Below are positions 52,972 to 62,882 of a DNA stretch of 64,000 nt, one piece after another. The translations under genes and the position numbers were made by a program. Where the stretch lies: assembly GCA_963731745.1 (NCBI GenBank), contig CAVSWT010000014.1:1-64000 (forward strand). Reading direction: 5' to 3'. Numbering within the stretch: the stretch's first letter is position 1; every line of letters starts with the position of its first letter. The notes below the pieces were generated by a model. The model was not told where the DNA came from, made no database searches, and saw only the letters and a list, made by a program, of their open reading frames with translations. The DNA comes from CAVSWT01 sp963731745. GTDB lineage: Bacteria; Bacteroidota; Ignavibacteria; Ignavibacteriales; Ignavibacteriaceae.

Positions 52972-54726
52972 TTACTTATCAGAAACAATATCACTAACTT
53001 TAGAAACACCATTCTCATCAAAAGCTTCAATAGCATAAAAATAATCTTGGCCAGCATTCAATGCTCTTAATTCCAATTTGTTACCTTCATCTGCAAATAC
53101 CTGGTAAGTCTGGTACAATTTATCTTTTGCAATTCCCCAAAGAATATTATAGCCAACAACATTATCCACTTTATCCCAGGTAATAGTTGCGTCTCTTTCA
53201 TCTTTATGCCTGACAGCTTTTAAATTTGCCGGTGTTTGCGGAACTGCGTCATTTCCGTTTCCAAATATTCTTAGCGCACAAACGGCAAGATTTGGAGTGG
53301 GAACATAAACGTTTTCATATTTAATGTAACGCGCTGTAACTGATTTTGGTAATTCAATATAATGATTTGGATGATCTTCTTTTACATTTGAATTATCAAA
53401 AATCTTTTCCCAGTTTTTCCCGTCAGGTGAAGAATAAAATTTTGATTGAATATAAACTTTACTAGTATCATTATTATAAAGATTGGATTTGTAATCGGTA
53501 TAATTAATTTGAATTGCTTTTACATCGAATTGCTTTTCCAGATCGATTTTAAGCCATTCGCCTGAATGGTTAGTTTGCGCAACCCAAAATGATCTTGGGT
53601 TTTCATCGGTAACGTTTGCGGAATAAAAAGTATCTTTAACAGAAGATGAAGTCGTTGGTTTTTTATAAGAAAGAAGCATCCAGCCGGTGAAAGAATCGAT
53701 TTTATCATCTAATTTTTTATCAGGAATGTAATGCGGAAAATCTCCAAACCTCGTATTTGCATGCAGCTGATCATCTTTATCAAACCCGGCCGGAAACATT
53801 GAAATTCTTCTTTCAAAGTTCCAATTAACCGCAACCCATGGCGTCCCGGTATTCCAATAATTTCCGTATTTATCTTTAAAAGTATTTCCATGCCCGGTGC
53901 CGGCCATAAATCCGCCCGGCTTGTATGAAATAGGATTGTAATTTGCATAAGTAAATGGGCCAAGGGGATTATCGCCGATATATGTTCCATTTGCATAAAC
54001 ATTATATTCTGTTCCCGGTGCGGCATACTGCAAATAATATTTGCCATTATACTTTGTCATCCAGGCGCCTTCAATAAAAGGATCTCTCGGGTCAATATGA
54101 TTTCTTCCGAATCTTTCCCAGCCATGTTTGTCAGGATGAAGTGTTATTATTCCTTCAGGCCTTTTTTTATAAGTCAATCCTTTATCATGATTTAATTCAA
54201 CACCATAAATTGGATGAACATTTGAAGAACCGAAATACATATACCATTTATTTAAATCTTGGTCATAAAATATATCCGGATCCCACGGACCGATAGTATC
54301 CGGCAATAAAGGCAGCCACCTATTAAAAAATTCAAGCTTACCGGTTTCAGGTTTAGTGGAATAAAAAATTGGGCGTGTCGAAAATGTTGATTGAAATAAG
54401 TAAAGAGTGTCTCTAACAGATAAAGCTGCAGGCGCGCAAATATCTTCCATCGGCCATCGGCTTGGTTCAATATACTTCCAATGAAGTAAATCATTAGAAT
54501 GCCAATAACCGCCGGAGATAGTTACAAATAGAAAATATTCACCATCATGATTTACAATTACCGGATCGGCGCCTGATCTGTAAGAAATGCTATCGTTAAT
54601 TTGTTCAAAATTGTATCGGTAGTTTATATCAATGGGATTGCAATATGTTTTTTGTTTTTGGGTTTGACTAAAGCCGGTGTGTAAGATGAATTGGGAGAAA
54701 AATATAAAAGAAAAAATATATTTCAT
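52972..54726 (-). CDS. Glycoside hydrolase family 43 with F5/8C and Fn3 domains
   Basis: From ATG 54726 (signal peptide MKYIFSFIFFSQFILHTGFS) the protein has 584 residues. The first part is a five-bladed GH43 propeller: YRSGADPVIVNHDGEYFLF gives the catalytic-base Asp, GPWDPDIFYDQDLNKWYMYF the middle Asp and FIEGAWMTKYNGKYYL the acid Glu. A discoidin (F5/8C) domain follows (about 360-490; FWVAQTNHSGEWLKIDLEKQ), then an Fn3-like domain (LKAVRHKDERDATITWDKV). Members cleave arabinose or xylose side chains. The TTG at 54753 would precede the signal and is less likely. Confidence 0.9.
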   Translation of the reverse strand: MKYIFSFIFFSQFILHTGFSQTQKQKTYCNPIDINYRYNFEQINDSISYRSGADPVIVNHDGEYFLFVTISGGYWHSNDLLHWKYIEPSRWPMEDICAPAALSVRDTLYLFQSTFSTRPIFYSTKPETGKLEFFNRWLPLLPDTIGPWDPDIFYDQDLNKWYMYFGSSNVHPIYGVELNHDKGLTYKKRPEGIITLHPDKHGWERFGRNHIDPRDPFIEGAWMTKYNGKYYLQYAAPGTEYNVYANGTYIGDNPLGPFTYANYNPISYKPGGFMAGTGHGNTFKDKYGNYWNTGTPWVAVNWNFERRISMFPAGFDKDDQLHANTRFGDFPHYIPDKKLDDKIDSFTGWMLLSYKKPTTSSSVKDTFYSANVTDENPRSFWVAQTNHSGEWLKIDLEKQFDVKAIQINYTDYKSNLYNNDTSKVYIQSKFYSSPDGKNWEKIFDNSNVKEDHPNHYIELPKSVTARYIKYENVYVPTPNLAVCALRIFGNGNDAVPQTPANLKAVRHKDERDATITWDKVDNVVGYNILWGIAKDKLYQTYQVFADEGNKLELRALNAGQDYFYAIEAFDENGVSKVSDIVSDK

Positions 54727-54969
54727 AAGATTTTTATTAAATGGTTTTTGCAATCATAATTAATGTTTCAATGAAAAAAAAGCTTTGCTGCTTTCGATTG
54801 TAAATGGTTTAATTAATCATCTTGCTTAAAAATAAAAGTTATTTTAGTTTAATGATAATAGACCGGTAGTTTAAGAAAAGGTGATTTGCCGGATTAAAAT
54901 ATTTAATATAGTTCGTACGAATATTTACTAACTTAGAACAGCAAATATATTTGAATAAGAAATCTTAAA

Positions 54970-55998
54970 TTGAAAATTGCATCAAAAATAGTTTTTGTTT
55001 TCCTGCTTTATACTTTCAATATATCAGCACAACCAAACAACCTAATAACTATAACCGGAAAGGTAGTTGATAAAGAGACAAAGACGCCTTTAGAAAACGT
55101 TAATATTTTTTTGGCTAACACTACTATAGGAGTTACAAGCGATCCAAACGGTAATTTTATTATAAAAAATGTTCCTTATGGTTCGTACAGCATTATTTTT
55201 AGCTACTTAGGCTTTGAAACTGAATCGAGAGACATTTCTTCTTATAGGCCGTATATAGTTGAAATTAATATTGCATTAAAACAGAAGACAATAGATCTCA
55301 ACCAGGTAAATGTAACCGGGTCCGTCCCGGAAGATTGGAAAGAAAATTTAGAATTATTCACAAAAATTTTCATCGGTGAAACTGAGAATGCAAAAGAAAC
55401 AACAATACTGAATCCGGAAGTATTAAATTTTGTAGAGGAAAAAGATGACGGCGCTATAAAAGCCTATTCGGATAGTGTTCTAAAAGTTGAAAACAGGGCT
55501 TTGGGTTATATGCTTTATATCGTCTTAGATTCAATCGTGTATGTTCCGGAGAAAAAAATTACTTATAAATTCTTTCCAAGGTTTGAAGAATTGAAACCCG
55601 TTTCAGAGCAAGAAAAACAAATGTGGGATGAAAATAGAGAAAAAACTTATTTAGATTCACCCAGGCATTTTTACTATGCATTGGTCCATAATAAATTAGC
55701 TGAAAATTATTTTACACTGCATGACAGTCCCGGTATGGGTGCAATTTCTCCTAGTGATTTAAATATAACATGCGACCGCGATTCAACAGTTTACATACTT
55801 AATTATAGAGGACAACTGCAGGTAAAAACTTACATGAGCAATCCAAGCACTTTAAATTTTCTTTTCCCTTCTGTTACAATTGATAAATATGGAAATTTAA
55901 TGACTTATTTTTATTCAGTTGAAACTTACGGTTACTGGGCGAAGCAACGAATTGCTGATATTTTACCGAGGGACTATATTTATCCGGCTAACAGGTAA
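54970..55998 (+). CDS. Secreted protein with CarboxypepD_reg-like domain
   Basis: The 342-residue protein uses a TTG start (LKIASKIVFVFLLYTFNISA after the initiator gives a good signal peptide). Residues about 25-110 are a carboxypeptidase-like beta-sandwich (ITGKVVDKETKTPLENVNIF ... YGSYSIIFSYLGFET). The C-terminal 220 residues are unrecognised and lack a plug or barrel, so this is not a receptor. Related proteins of this group act at the envelope, often with DUF5686-like tails. It lies alone after the divergent GH43 gene. Confidence 0.78.
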   Translation: MKIASKIVFVFLLYTFNISAQPNNLITITGKVVDKETKTPLENVNIFLANTTIGVTSDPNGNFIIKNVPYGSYSIIFSYLGFETESRDISSYRPYIVEINIALKQKTIDLNQVNVTGSVPEDWKENLELFTKIFIGETENAKETTILNPEVLNFVEEKDDGAIKAYSDSVLKVENRALGYMLYIVLDSIVYVPEKKITYKFFPRFEELKPVSEQEKQMWDENREKTYLDSPRHFYYALVHNKLAENYFTLHDSPGMGAISPSDLNITCDRDSTVYILNYRGQLQVKTYMSNPSTLNFLFPSVTIDKYGNLMTYFYSVETYGYWAKQRIADILPRDYIYPANR

Positions 55999-56220
55999 AT
56001 TTTTAAAATTACTTTTACAAATAAAATCAGTCGCATTTAATTAAGATCTATTAGATCGTATTAAATAGATAAAGTGGTCTATATATTTTTTATTGTTAAA
56101 ATTATATTTATAATCCTTTCACTATTTTATTCTTTTATTCAGTCCAAATCGAAAATCAATAACTCTTTTTTAGCAATGCAAGCAATTATATTAATTATTT
56201 TATTCGAAGGATGAAGTCTT

Positions 56221-57570
56221 ATGCGAGAACTATTATTAAACGCGGCAGAAAAAGCAATTAAATATAGAGAGGAAATCATAAATCGCTCTGTTGCGCCTTC
56301 AAAAGAAGCAATTGAAAGATTGAAAGAATTTGATACCCCATTTCCGGACAACCCAATAGAGCCGGAAAAAGTAATTGATATGCTTGATAAAATAGGATCG
56401 CCTGCAACCATTGGAATTTCAGGCAATAGGTTTTTTGGATTTGTAATTGGCGGATCGCTTCCTGCAACTGTGGCTGCAAGCTGGCTTTCAACTGCGTGGG
56501 ACCAAAATGCCGGCTTATTTGTTGGTTCTCCTGTAGGAACCGTACTTGAAGAAGTCAGCTTAAAATGGCTTTTAGAAATTTTTGGCTTTCCACCTAACAG
56601 CGCGGGTGCTTTTGTAACCGGAGCAACAATGGCAAACTTTACCGCGTTAGGTGCGGCAAGATATAAAGTATTAAAAAATGTCGGATGGGATGTTGAATCT
56701 GATGGATTATTTGGCGCGCCGCCAATTACAGTTATAGTCGGAGAAGAAGCTCATCCTTCTTTGTTTAGATCATTAGGCTTATTAGGATTAGGAAGAAGCA
56801 GAGTGGTTAAAGTTCCGGCAGATGAACAGGGAAGAATGAGATTTGATAAGCTGCCAAAAATTAAAGGGCCGACAATTGTCTGCACTCAAGCAGGAAATGT
56901 AAACACCGGTTCTTTTGATCCAATTAATAATATCTGTGAAGCTGCACATGAAGCCGGTGCATGGGTTCATGTTGACGGTGCATTTGGATTATGGGCAAAA
57001 GTTTCACCAAAGTATAATCATGTAGTTGAAGGATTGGAAAAAGCAGATTCATGGGCAACAGACGCACATAAATGGTTAAATGTTCCTTATGACAGCGGGT
57101 TAGCTTTTATAAAAAATGCTGAAGCTTTAAGATCTTCATTGTATCTGACTGCTCCTTATCTTCCGCAGGGTGAGCATAGAGAGCCTTCGCAGTTTGTTCC
57201 TGAATTATCAAGAAGATCAAGAGGAATAGAAATTTGGGCGGCCTTGTATTCTCTTGGTAAAAACGGATTAATAGAAATGATTGAACGAGCATGCAATAAT
57301 GCAAAAATGTTTGCCGAAGGTTTAAGCAATGCCGGTTATGAAATTTTAAATGATGTAGTAATTAATCAAGTTTTAGTTTCATTCGGCTCAAAAGAAAAAA
57401 CTTTAAATGTTATAAAAGAAATTCAAAATGATGGAACAAGCTGGTGCGGCGGAACAGAATGGCATGGAAGAACCGCAATGAGGATAAGCGTCAGCTCATG
57501 GGCTACAACAGAAGATGATGTAAAAAAATCTTTGGAAGCGATGATAAGGATTGCGAAGAAAGCGAATTGA
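56221..57570 (+). CDS. PLP-dependent decarboxylase (group II)
   Basis: The 449-residue protein follows the aromatic-amino-acid/glutamate decarboxylase group: GVFVTGATMANFTAL-like AGAFVTGATMANFTALGAAR, HVDGAFGLWAKVSP with the PLP-contacting Asp, and SWATDAHKWLNVPYDSG with the PLP-binding Lys284. It removes CO2 from an amino acid; the residue is not evident. The start has AAGGATG upstream. It ends just before a terminator and is not part of an operon. Confidence 0.9.
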   Translation: MRELLLNAAEKAIKYREEIINRSVAPSKEAIERLKEFDTPFPDNPIEPEKVIDMLDKIGSPATIGISGNRFFGFVIGGSLPATVAASWLSTAWDQNAGLFVGSPVGTVLEEVSLKWLLEIFGFPPNSAGAFVTGATMANFTALGAARYKVLKNVGWDVESDGLFGAPPITVIVGEEAHPSLFRSLGLLGLGRSRVVKVPADEQGRMRFDKLPKIKGPTIVCTQAGNVNTGSFDPINNICEAAHEAGAWVHVDGAFGLWAKVSPKYNHVVEGLEKADSWATDAHKWLNVPYDSGLAFIKNAEALRSSLYLTAPYLPQGEHREPSQFVPELSRRSRGIEIWAALYSLGKNGLIEMIERACNNAKMFAEGLSNAGYEILNDVVINQVLVSFGSKEKTLNVIKEIQNDGTSWCGGTEWHGRTAMRISVSSWATTEDDVKKSLEAMIRIAKKAN

Positions 57571-57579
57571 AGTGTTAAA

Positions 57580-57613
57580 TAAAAAAGCTGTCTTAAGTTA
57601 TTTAAGACAGCTT
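57580..57613 (-). terminator. Bidirectional terminator between convergent genes
   Basis: AAGCTGTCTTAA and TTAAGACAGCTT form a 12-bp stem around GTTAT. A T-run follows on the minus strand (TTTTTTATTT), and a weaker one on the plus strand. It serves the ferritin-like gene and probably the decarboxylase gene as well. Confidence 0.88.
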
Positions 57614-57633
57614 GTATTAATTATTGGAAGAAT

Positions 57634-58086
57634 TTAGTTTTTATATTCTTTTAGAAATCCGTCAAATTCTATTTTGTGTGATTCTTCCATGCCTAAAAGT
57701 TTAACACATAAATCCTGCGTAACATAATCTTTACCTTCGCACATTTTAATTATTTTGTTGTATTGATCAATAGCCCCTTTTTCGGCTTCAATCACACCTT
57801 CAATTACAGAAACCACATTTGTTGTATCTTCTAAAGTTTGAAGATGCTTTTGCTCAGGTTTAAAATTCATTGAACCAGGAACTGTGCCGCCGATTTCCTT
57901 AATTCTTTTTGCTAATGATTTAGCATGCCCAAGTTCGTCAGTAATATCCGAAGCTAAAGATTTTTTTATTTCCTCAGCGCGAACGCCGTCAAGGTTAACA
58001 GAATTTGATAAATAATTAGTTACAGTTTCAATTTCCATCCAGTAACTTTTTGTAAGATTGTCTAATATTTCTTGTCTGTTTTCCAT
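57634..58086 (-). CDS. Ferritin-like protein
   Basis: The 150-residue protein is a four-helix bundle with E-x-x-H motifs: YWMEIETVTNYL (helix A), ITDELGHAKSLAKRI (helix B), VIEGVIEAEKGAIDQYNKII (helix C) and LLGMEESHKIEFDGF (helix D). These provide the di-iron ligands of bacterioferritin/Dps-like or rubrerythrin-like proteins. It may store iron or use peroxide. A GGAGGATACG precedes the ATG, and it begins 11 bases after the pyrimidine phosphorylase gene, probably co-transcribed. Confidence 0.88.
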   Translation of the reverse strand: MENRQEILDNLTKSYWMEIETVTNYLSNSVNLDGVRAEEIKKSLASDITDELGHAKSLAKRIKEIGGTVPGSMNFKPEQKHLQTLEDTTNVVSVIEGVIEAEKGAIDQYNKIIKMCEGKDYVTQDLCVKLLGMEESHKIEFDGFLKEYKN

Positions 58087-58097
58087 CGTATCCTCCG

Positions 58098-59403
58098 TTA
58101 TTTAATTATTTCTTTTATCAATTTTGGTTTTTGAGTTTTCTTATTTGTAATCGAAAGTATCTTTAAAAAATTCTCTTCTACATATTTCAATTTATTTTTA
58201 TTATCTGAGTAAAGTTCGGCAATAACATCTCCCTTTTTTATTTTGTCACCGATTTTGAAATTAAAAATTATTCCGGCTTTTGGTTCAATTTTATCTTCTT
58301 TAGTTTTTCTTCCTGCACCTAATTCTAATGCGAACATTCCGAGTTCAAAATTATTAATTGAGTTTAAGTTTCCATCTATCATTTGATTTAATTTCAGCAT
58401 TGAATTTTGATTTCGAATATTTTTCCGGTTTTGTTAAATAACTTGTATCACCATTTTGAAGTTTTACTATCTCTAAAAATTTGTCAAATGCTTCTCCGCT
58501 TTTAATTTTTTGTTTTGCTATTTCGGCACCTTCTTCAATAGAAGAGGCTTTTTTACCCAAATAAATCATTGCACCGGAAAGCTGCATGCTTAAATCATAT
58601 AAATCATTTACAACTTCACCTTTTAAAATTTTTATTGATTCAAGAACTTCAAGCCAGTTGCCGATATAATTTCCCAGCGGTTGATTCATATCGGTTATAA
58701 AAGCGATTACTTTTTTATTAAACTCTTTTGCAGTATTTATCAATGATAGTGCAAGATTTTTAGCATCATTATATTCTTTCATAAACGCGCCGCTGCCGGT
58801 TTTTACGTCCAGCACAAGCCCGTCAATTCCTTCTGCCAATTTCTTACTCATTATGCTTGCAGTAATTAATGGAATCGATTCAACAGTTGCAGTTACATCC
58901 CGCAAAGAATAAATTAGTTTATCTGCTGGAGCAATATCTTTTGTCTGGCCGATTAAAACGGCACCGCATTTATTTAAAACATTTTTATATTCCTTCAATG
59001 AAAGGCCTGTCCGGAAACCTGGAATTGATTCCAGCTTATCTAACGTTCCACCTGTATGTCCTAATCCCCTTCCGGAAATCATGGGAACCGGAACGCCGGC
59101 GGAAGCAACGGTTGGTGCAATTATTAGTGAAGTTTTATCTCCAACTCCGCCTGTTGAATGCTTGTCGATTTTAATTCCATTAACAGACTTTAAATCAAGA
59201 ACTTTTCCACTATAAAGCATTGCCTTGGTTAAAGCGGCAGTTTCATTTTCATTAAATCCATTTAAAAAACCGGCCATTAAAAAAGCAGAGAATTGGTAAT
59301 CCGGAATTTTATCTTTTGTATAAGAATTAATTAAAAATTCAATTTCTTCCGAAGTTAGATTTTGTTTGTCCCGTTTTTTCCTGATTAAGTTAATTGCATT
59401 CAT
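58098..59403 (-). pseudogene. Pyrimidine-nucleoside (thymidine) phosphorylase, one frameshift
   Basis: The first frame (59403 down to about 58380) carries the signature KHSTGGVGDKTSLIIAPTVA and LVLDVKTGSGAFMK of the family. The second carries FELGMFALELGAGRKTKEDK and the C-terminal barrel-sandwich (AGIIFNFKIGDKIKKGDVIA). They join near 58376-58382, where an extra base in ATCTATC turns the expected NDDGNLNSINNFELG out of frame. The joined length is about 434 residues, standard for the enzyme. It splits thymidine or uridine into base and sugar phosphate. The break is probably a sequencing error, since the rest is well preserved. Confidence 0.85.
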
Positions 59404-59465
59404 AACATAAATTTACAAAAATTAAGAGCTTTTATAAATTGATAAAAACACAATCGGCTGGTTAA

Positions 59466-59500
59466 TAAAAAAGCCCAACTTATTTAAAAGCCGGGCTTTT
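59466..59500 (-). terminator. Rho-independent terminator of the Asn/Gln-rich protein gene
   Basis: On the minus strand AAAGCCC and GGGCTTT pair around about 17 bases, followed by TTTT. It lies 30 bases past the stop codon and upstream of the phosphorylase gene. Confidence 0.72.
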
Positions 59501-59529
59501 GGTCACTAACTAAATAAATATTTTAATAA

Positions 59530-59991
59530 TTATTTAGTTGAATCTGTTTTTGAATTATTATTCATATTGTTCATGTTCATATTATTGTTATGCTGCATCT
59601 TTTGATTACTATTTTGGTTCATCATATTATTCTTATTCTTCATGTTATCATTTTTTTTACTATGAACATTGTCATCATTCATCATTGAATTATTATCATT
59701 AGAATTTTCATTTTTCATATCTGATGAATTACTTTTATCTTTTTCAGAATCAATCCATTTGCCTTTATAAGACTTGTCATTACTTTTATCATCTATTATA
59801 TTTTTCTTAGCATATCGATAGTAAGCCATTGAATTATATTCTGTAGAATCTTGTCTATTATCATTATTTTGATTCTGCATTTGCGACTGATTCTGGTTTT
59901 GATTCTGAGAATTGTTTTGCGCATAAATCAAAGAAGTACTTATAAACATTGAAACAATAAAAACAGATAAAAATTTTGCTATCCTTTTCAT
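59530..59991 (-). CDS. Secreted low-complexity Asn/Gln/Met-rich protein
   Basis: From ATG 59991 (AAAGGAT 7-8 bases before; preferred to ATG 60006) the 153-residue protein has a signal peptide (MKRIAKFLSVFIVSMFISTS, ending YAQ). The mature part is almost all Asn, Gln, Met, Asp, Lys and Ser (QNQNQSQMQNQNNDN, MNMNNMNNN). It is predicted to be disordered. The Met- and Asn-rich composition could bind metal such as copper, which is speculation. Confidence 0.7.
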   Translation of the reverse strand: MKRIAKFLSVFIVSMFISTSLIYAQNNSQNQNQNQSQMQNQNNDNRQDSTEYNSMAYYRYAKKNIIDDKSNDKSYKGKWIDSEKDKSNSSDMKNENSNDNNSMMNDDNVHSKKNDNMKNKNNMMNQNSNQKMQHNNNMNMNNMNNNSKTDSTK

Positions 59992-60268
59992 ATAATATCC
60001 TTTCATTATTATTAGCTTAATTACGATGGTAAAATGTTTATAAATTATTTGAGTGTGTGTGAGCGGAAATATTGAGGTTTATTTATTTTGTCTACACTCA
60101 CAATCCACCTAAAAAATAATGGGAAAAATTTTATTTTTTTAATTCCCAGTTATTCTTTATCACACTAAAAAATACAATTTGCGGACGAATAATTTATTTG
60201 TAACACCTTATTTTATTGATTATTTTTAGCCTCTCTTAAAATTTTAATAAGGAGTTAGCAAAGTAAAT

Positions 60269-62035
60269 ATGTACTTTAAAACAAGATCTCACACTTGCGG
60301 TGAATTAAGAATAGAAAATGTTGGCGAAAATGTAATTTTAAATGGCTGGGTAGATACGCGAAGAGATTTGGGCGGATTAATTTTTATTGATCTCCGCGAC
60401 AGGTTCGGAATTACTCAAATTGTTTTTGAACCTAGTTTTCATGAAGAAGCACATAATTCAGCTAAAGATTTAAGAAGTGAATTTGTTATTTCGGTTGAGG
60501 GAGTAGTAAGAAAGCGGCCGCCTGAAACCGATAACCCTGAACTTCCCACAGGCCACATTGATGTTATGGTAAATAAGCTTGTAATATTAAACGAAGCTAA
60601 AACACCACCCTTCCCCATAAAAGATAAAATTGAAACAAGTGAAGATGTAAGATTGAAATATAGATATCTTGACATGCGCAGGCCTTCGATACAAAAGAAT
60701 TTATTAATGCGCCATAAAATGTACCAGCTTGTTAGAAAATATTTTGATGAAAATAATTTTGTAGAAGTTGAAACTCCAGTGCTTATGAAAAGTACACCTG
60801 AAGGTGCTAGAGATTATCTTGTTCCAAGCAGATTGCATAAAGGGAAATTTTATGCTTTGCCGCAGTCACCTCAGCAATATAAACAGCTGTTAATGGTATC
60901 GGGACTTGATAGATATTTTCAAATTGTTAAATGTTTTAGAGATGAAGACCTTCGTGCAGACAGACAGCCGGAATTCACACAGATTGATGTTGAAATGTCG
61001 TTCATCGATCAGGAAAATATTTTTGAAATGGTCGAAGGATTAATGAAAATTTTATTCAAAGAAATTTGGGGACAGGAGCTGCAGCTTCCAATTCCAAGAT
61101 TATCATTTGAAGAAGCGATGGAAAAATTTGGGAGTGATAAGCCGGATTTAAGATTTATTCTGGATATGAAAACTCTGAATGATGTTTTTTCAAAAACAGA
61201 ATTTAAAGCTTTTAAAGATCAAATTAGCAGCAGCGGAATAATAACCGGTATGGTGGCTCCAGGCTGCGGTAATTATACAAGAAATCAATTAGACGTTTTA
61301 ACTGATTTTGTTAAAAAGTTAGGTGCCGGCGGGTTGATCTGGATGCGAGTAAAAGAAAATGAATTAGAAGCACCTATCGCGAAGTTTTTATCTGATGAAG
61401 AAAAAAATAATTTGATTCAAAGATTAAATGCTAAACCGGGCGATTTAATTTTTATACTTTCAGGCCAAAGACTTAAAGCTCTTTCGATTATGGGCCAGCT
61501 TCGTTTGGAAATGGCAAAACGATTGGATTTAATTAAGCCTGATTCAAAGTCGCAACTGTTGTGGGTAACTGATTTCCCGTTGTTTGAATGGGATGAACAG
61601 ACAAAAAGATATTATGCAATGCATCATCCATTTACTTCTCCTAGATTGGAAGATGTTGAATTTATGGAAAGTGATCCAGGCAAAGTAAAAGCGCGCGCGT
61701 ACGATCTCGTTTTGAATGGAAGTGAAATTGCAGGCGGGTCAATAAGAATACATAATGCTGATTTGCAGGCAAAAATGTTTAAGGCACTTGGAATTTCAGA
61801 TGAAGATGCTGAATACAAATTCGGATTTTTAATGAATGCATTTAAATACGGCGCACCGCCTCACGGAGGAATAGCATTTGGATTTGATAGAATGGCAATG
61901 ATTTTTGCTGGAGAAAATTCTATTAGAGAAGTAATAGCATTCCCTAAAACAGCAAGCGCAGTTTCTATTATGGACGACGCTCCTTCTACAGTTTCCGATG
62001 AACAATTAAAAGAGCTTCATATTAAAATAAGATAA
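60269..62035 (+). CDS. aspS: Aspartyl-tRNA synthetase
   Basis: The 588-residue protein is a full class II synthetase. An N-terminal anticodon-binding OB fold (LNGWVDTRRDLGGLIFIDLR) is followed by the catalytic core with motif 2 (CFRDEDLRADRQPEFTQID) and motif 3 (GIAFGFDRMAMIFAG), and the bacterial insertion domain lies between them. It charges tRNA-Asp; whether it also charges tRNA-Asn cannot be told here. An AAGGAGTTAG lies 13-20 bases before ATG 60269. A strong terminator follows. Confidence 0.96.
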   Translation: MYFKTRSHTCGELRIENVGENVILNGWVDTRRDLGGLIFIDLRDRFGITQIVFEPSFHEEAHNSAKDLRSEFVISVEGVVRKRPPETDNPELPTGHIDVMVNKLVILNEAKTPPFPIKDKIETSEDVRLKYRYLDMRRPSIQKNLLMRHKMYQLVRKYFDENNFVEVETPVLMKSTPEGARDYLVPSRLHKGKFYALPQSPQQYKQLLMVSGLDRYFQIVKCFRDEDLRADRQPEFTQIDVEMSFIDQENIFEMVEGLMKILFKEIWGQELQLPIPRLSFEEAMEKFGSDKPDLRFILDMKTLNDVFSKTEFKAFKDQISSSGIITGMVAPGCGNYTRNQLDVLTDFVKKLGAGGLIWMRVKENELEAPIAKFLSDEEKNNLIQRLNAKPGDLIFILSGQRLKALSIMGQLRLEMAKRLDLIKPDSKSQLLWVTDFPLFEWDEQTKRYYAMHHPFTSPRLEDVEFMESDPGKVKARAYDLVLNGSEIAGGSIRIHNADLQAKMFKALGISDEDAEYKFGFLMNAFKYGAPPHGGIAFGFDRMAMIFAGENSIREVIAFPKTASAVSIMDDAPSTVSDEQLKELHIKIR

Positions 62036-62060
62036 ACAGAAAATACTTCTTTAAAAATAA

Positions 62061-62096
62061 AAAGCCGTGACTAAAAATCACGGCTTTTTTTAAATT
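62061..62096 (+). terminator. Rho-independent terminator of aspS
   Basis: AAAGCCGTGA and TCACGGCTTT form a 10-bp stem around CTAAAAA, followed by TTTTT. It also carries A-runs on its left, so it may act for the convergent lipoprotein gene as well. Confidence 0.92.
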
Positions 62097-62107
62097 TTAA
62101 TAATCGT

Positions 62108-62860
62108 TTAAGGTTGAGTTGGGAACCTTTGATCATTTGCTTTTTCATTATAGATCCACTGAACAACTAAATAAGCAGGGCCTGGGTCAGACTGGGTAGC
62201 ACCTCCAAAACTTACTATTTTTAATTTTGAATAATGTGAATCTGCATCAAACAAGAAAACATAGTTTGATTCTCTATCTCCCATTTTATTATCCCAACTG
62301 GGAACTGCCAATGGTGAAGAAACTCCGTCAAACAAGTCTGTGCTTGTACCGACCTTAAATGAAGTTGAACGGGAAGTAGAACTTCTAATTTCAATTACAG
62401 AATAATCTGCAACGGAATAATAATAAATATCGATATCAGAGTTTGAAGAACTTTTAGCTATACCTGCCGACAGATCTAATCCACTAGGTTGGTTAGCTCC
62501 AGTACCTGTGGTTTCCCAAATAGTATCTGTATAAGTTTTAGTCGTCAAATCTGAAGTTAATGTAATTGATTTTACAGTTTGAAAACCTGCAGTGACCGAA
62601 GCAGAAAAAGTTGTATCTTTATAGTTGGTTAAACTAAGCGTTACATTATAAGAGCCTTCATCCAAGTTGGTCACGCTATCAGGAGTAACTTTACCTGTTG
62701 AAGTGCCTCCAACAGCGATAGTAGCACCTGCTGGTGTGGATTGCACAAATATACTTCCTTTCGTAACTGAAGGCGGATTCGTTGGGTCTGAAGTGGAATC
62801 ACAAGAAGACAATATAAATCCCGCAATTGGTATAATTAGTAAAATAAGATATTTTTTCAT
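62108..62860 (-). CDS. PEGA-domain lipoprotein
   Basis: The 250-residue protein has a lipoprotein signal (FILSSC, Cys20) and a PEGA domain (about 35-95): GSIFVQSTPAGATIAVGGTS, then LDEGSYNVTLSLTNYKDTTF. The remaining 150 residues form a Ser/Thr-rich beta region with ISSS-type strands, unrecognised. PEGA domains are surface or periplasmic and often assist S-layer or sensor assembly. It starts 22 bases after the preceding lipoprotein gene. Confidence 0.85.
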   Translation of the reverse strand: MKKYLILLIIPIAGFILSSCDSTSDPTNPPSVTKGSIFVQSTPAGATIAVGGTSTGKVTPDSVTNLDEGSYNVTLSLTNYKDTTFSASVTAGFQTVKSITLTSDLTTKTYTDTIWETTGTGANQPSGLDLSAGIAKSSSNSDIDIYYYSVADYSVIEIRSSTSRSTSFKVGTSTDLFDGVSSPLAVPSWDNKMGDRESNYVFLFDADSHYSKLKIVSFGGATQSDPGPAYLVVQWIYNEKANDQRFPTQP

Positions 62861-62882
62861 CTAAAATTATCCTTTCTATATT

